Shown: positions 62,856-64,000 of the stretch, piece by piece | How positions within the stretch are numbered: the first letter of the stretch is position 1 | Layout: the number at the start of each line of letters is the position of its first letter | Source: Gillisia xinjiangensis | GTDB lineage: Bacteria > Bacteroidota > Bacteroidia > Flavobacteriales > Flavobacteriaceae | NCBI RefSeq assembly: GCF_046298265.1 | Contig: NZ_JBKAHK010000004.1 | Location: 186,001 to 250,000 of the forward strand | DNA length: 64,000 nt | Direction: 5' to 3' | Translations under genes and position numbers: made by a program | Notes under the pieces: generated by a model | What the model saw: the letters and a program-made list of their open reading frames with translations, nothing else | Database searches by the model: none | What the model was told of the DNA's origin: nothing

Positions 62856-64000
62856 GTGAGAAGAAGAAAATTATATATAGGTATTTTTATAGTTTCCGTG
62901 CTCGGCCTGTTCGTTGTACAGTACCAATTCCTGAGGGTTGGCCTGAATCTGGCGAAGGTTCAGTTTGACAGGAAAATGGCCACGGCTGGAAAGGATATTC
63001 AGGATGATCTTAATTCTGAAAACCAACTTACCTTTTTAGTTGCCAAAGCTATCACGGGAGAAGATTATTTTAAATTAAGCCTTGACAGCGTTGAAGATGC
63101 ATCCCGCTTTTTTCTGAATGATTTTCTCGAGCAACGCCTGGTATCAAATGGAATAGATACCGATTTTTCCTATCGGCTTTACACCCGGGACAGCACCGAT
63201 TATTTAAAATCCCCTACTGTTTTTAAAAAGGACGAATCCCTTATAAACTATCCAATCGAACTAAAGGGGTATTTACCTCAGTCCATTGAAAAATCACTTA
63301 TCCTGGAATTACAATTCCAGGACCTCAACAAGTATTTCCTTTCCCAGCTTAATGGGCTTACCATTCCGGCATTGATATTTATTATTGCTATTATCTTTGT
63401 TGTGATCTGGATCCTAAGATCTTTTTATTGGCAAAGCAATGTAATTACCACCACAAATGAGTTTATAAACAACCTCACGCACGAGCTTAAAACCCCGGTA
63501 TTTTCAATTGGACTCGCCTCAAAAATACTGGAGGATGATCTGGATGAACGCCAAAAACCTATAGTTCATCTAATTCGAAAGCAGGTAGAGCGCTTAAAAA
63601 GACATATCGATCAGGTTCTGGATCTTGCAAGTCTGGAATCTGGGAAAAAAATATTCGATTTTAAAGAAACAGATCTCCGCCCGGTACTGCTTCAGCTGTG
63701 TGCAGATTTCAGTTTGCTGGCTCAAATGGAAGAAATAAAATTTTCCTGCGAACTGCAGGAGGGAAAATACCCAGTTAAAGCTGAAGTTTCCCATTTGGAA
63801 AACGCGATCAACAACCTGTTGGATAATGCAAAAAAATATTCCGATCAACCTGAAATTAATCTGAAAGCATCACTTCAGAATAAAAAATTGGTAATCAGCA
63901 TTGAGGATAACGGGATTGGCATATCTGCGAAAGAAAAAGAGCGAATCTTCAAGAAATTCTACCGGATTCCCAACGGGAATTTGCATAAAGTAAAAGGCTA
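62856..64000 (+). CDS. Sensor histidine kinase, 3' end outside the window
   Basis: The frame starts at a GTG at 62856 (MRRRKLYIGIFIVSVLGLF), the only usable start in frame, and continues beyond the window. Two transmembrane helices (about residues 6-23 and 171-188) flank a periplasmic sensor region of about 145 residues. Next are the HisKA dimerisation box NLTHELKTP with phospho-accepting His209, then the HATPase N box INNLLDNAKKYS and G1 box IEDNGIGIS. The cognate response regulator is probably next, outside this window. Signal unknown. Confidence 0.92.
   Translation, partial: MRRRKLYIGIFIVSVLGLFVVQYQFLRVGLNLAKVQFDRKMATAGKDIQDDLNSENQLTFLVAKAITGEDYFKLSLDSVEDASRFFLNDFLEQRLVSNGIDTDFSYRLYTRDSTDYLKSPTVFKKDESLINYPIELKGYLPQSIEKSLILELQFQDLNKYFLSQLNGLTIPALIFIIAIIFVVIWILRSFYWQSNVITTTNEFINNLTHELKTPVFSIGLASKILEDDLDERQKPIVHLIRKQVERLKRHIDQVLDLASLESGKKIFDFKETDLRPVLLQLCADFSLLAQMEEIKFSCELQEGKYPVKAEVSHLENAINNLLDNAKKYSDQPEINLKASLQNKKLVISIEDNGIGISAKEKERIFKKFYRIPNGNLHKVKG

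Noticed and set aside
1..64000. CRISPR arrays, tRNA genes, complete insertion sequences, prophage genes
   Set aside because: I read for regularly spaced repeats, tRNA cloverleaf blocks with TTCGA arms, and transposase or integrase motifs and found none that hold up.

Overview
The window looks like chromosome of a marine-type member of the Bacteroidota, most likely family Flavobacteriaceae near Gramella/Salegentibacter/Zunongwangia. That placement is my inference from protein style and gene content. The base composition is AT-rich. There are many lipoproteins with a clear lipobox and no obvious Shine-Dalgarno sites. Promoter-like TAnnTTTG elements are present. Families typical of the phylum occur: a DUF5522-like protein, DUF4136, DUF4230, GSCFA, a CarboxypepD_reg-type TonB-dependent receptor, OmpA lipoprotein and a YbiT-like ABC-F. 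No complete mobile element, tRNA, rRNA or CRISPR array was seen. One structural RNA, the small SRP RNA, lies at 25450-25543 on the minus strand.

Layout. 1-7.2 kb: a truncated GT2 glycosyltransferase, an OmpA lipoprotein, TsaC/Sua5, a GtrA plus GT39/ArnT-like membrane pair, and a UvrD/PcrA helicase. 7.4-13.9 kb: a DsrE-like exported protein, an M20 amidohydrolase, and an operon of an M1 peptidase with two tandem patatins. 14-25.4 kb: recG, pheT, a decayed fasciclin domain, small membrane/DUF2007 proteins, an ABC-F ATPase, a thioredoxin-fold lipoprotein without CxxC, a transaldolase-like aldolase and an SDR. 25.4-31.5 kb: SRP RNA, glutaminyl cyclase with a thioesterase, and a four-gene minus operon (HExxH membrane protein, PLP deaminase, LysM glucosaminidase, hemL), then the DUF5522-like and NlpE-like genes. 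31.6-36.7 kb: urocanate hydratase, a DUF4136 lipoprotein, aromatic amino acid hydroxylase, DUF4230.

At 36.8-37.4 kb a gene-free, very AT-rich island of about 0.5 kb is bracketed by two hairpins with the same core, each acting as an inward-facing terminator. It is followed by GSCFA and alaS, then a divergent tight operon (M23 peptidase, MerR regulator, LemA, two TPM proteins), a TonB-dependent receptor and der. 49.1-59.6 kb is a carbohydrate-related region: exported Gfo/Idh oxidoreductase, PhzF, glucokinase, a GH130-type phosphorylase, and a minus-strand set of PIG-L deacetylase, GT4 glycosyltransferase and six-hairpin glycosidase, then an MFS transporter. The last part holds a small lipoprotein, an M24 aminopeptidase, a YceI protein and a sensor histidine kinase cut off by the window end.

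The most interesting signals are four points. (1) The terminator-bracketed AT-rich island, a possible replication origin or silent regulatory locus. (2) The GT4/PIG-L/glycosidase/GH130 set, which resembles a bacillithiol/mycothiol-like synthesis logic but with glycoside-cleaving enzymes. (3) A dispersed repeat family with four copies, two of which abut or supply the stop codon of the neighbouring gene. (4) Two protein remnants (fasciclin and universal stress protein) marking decayed loci.
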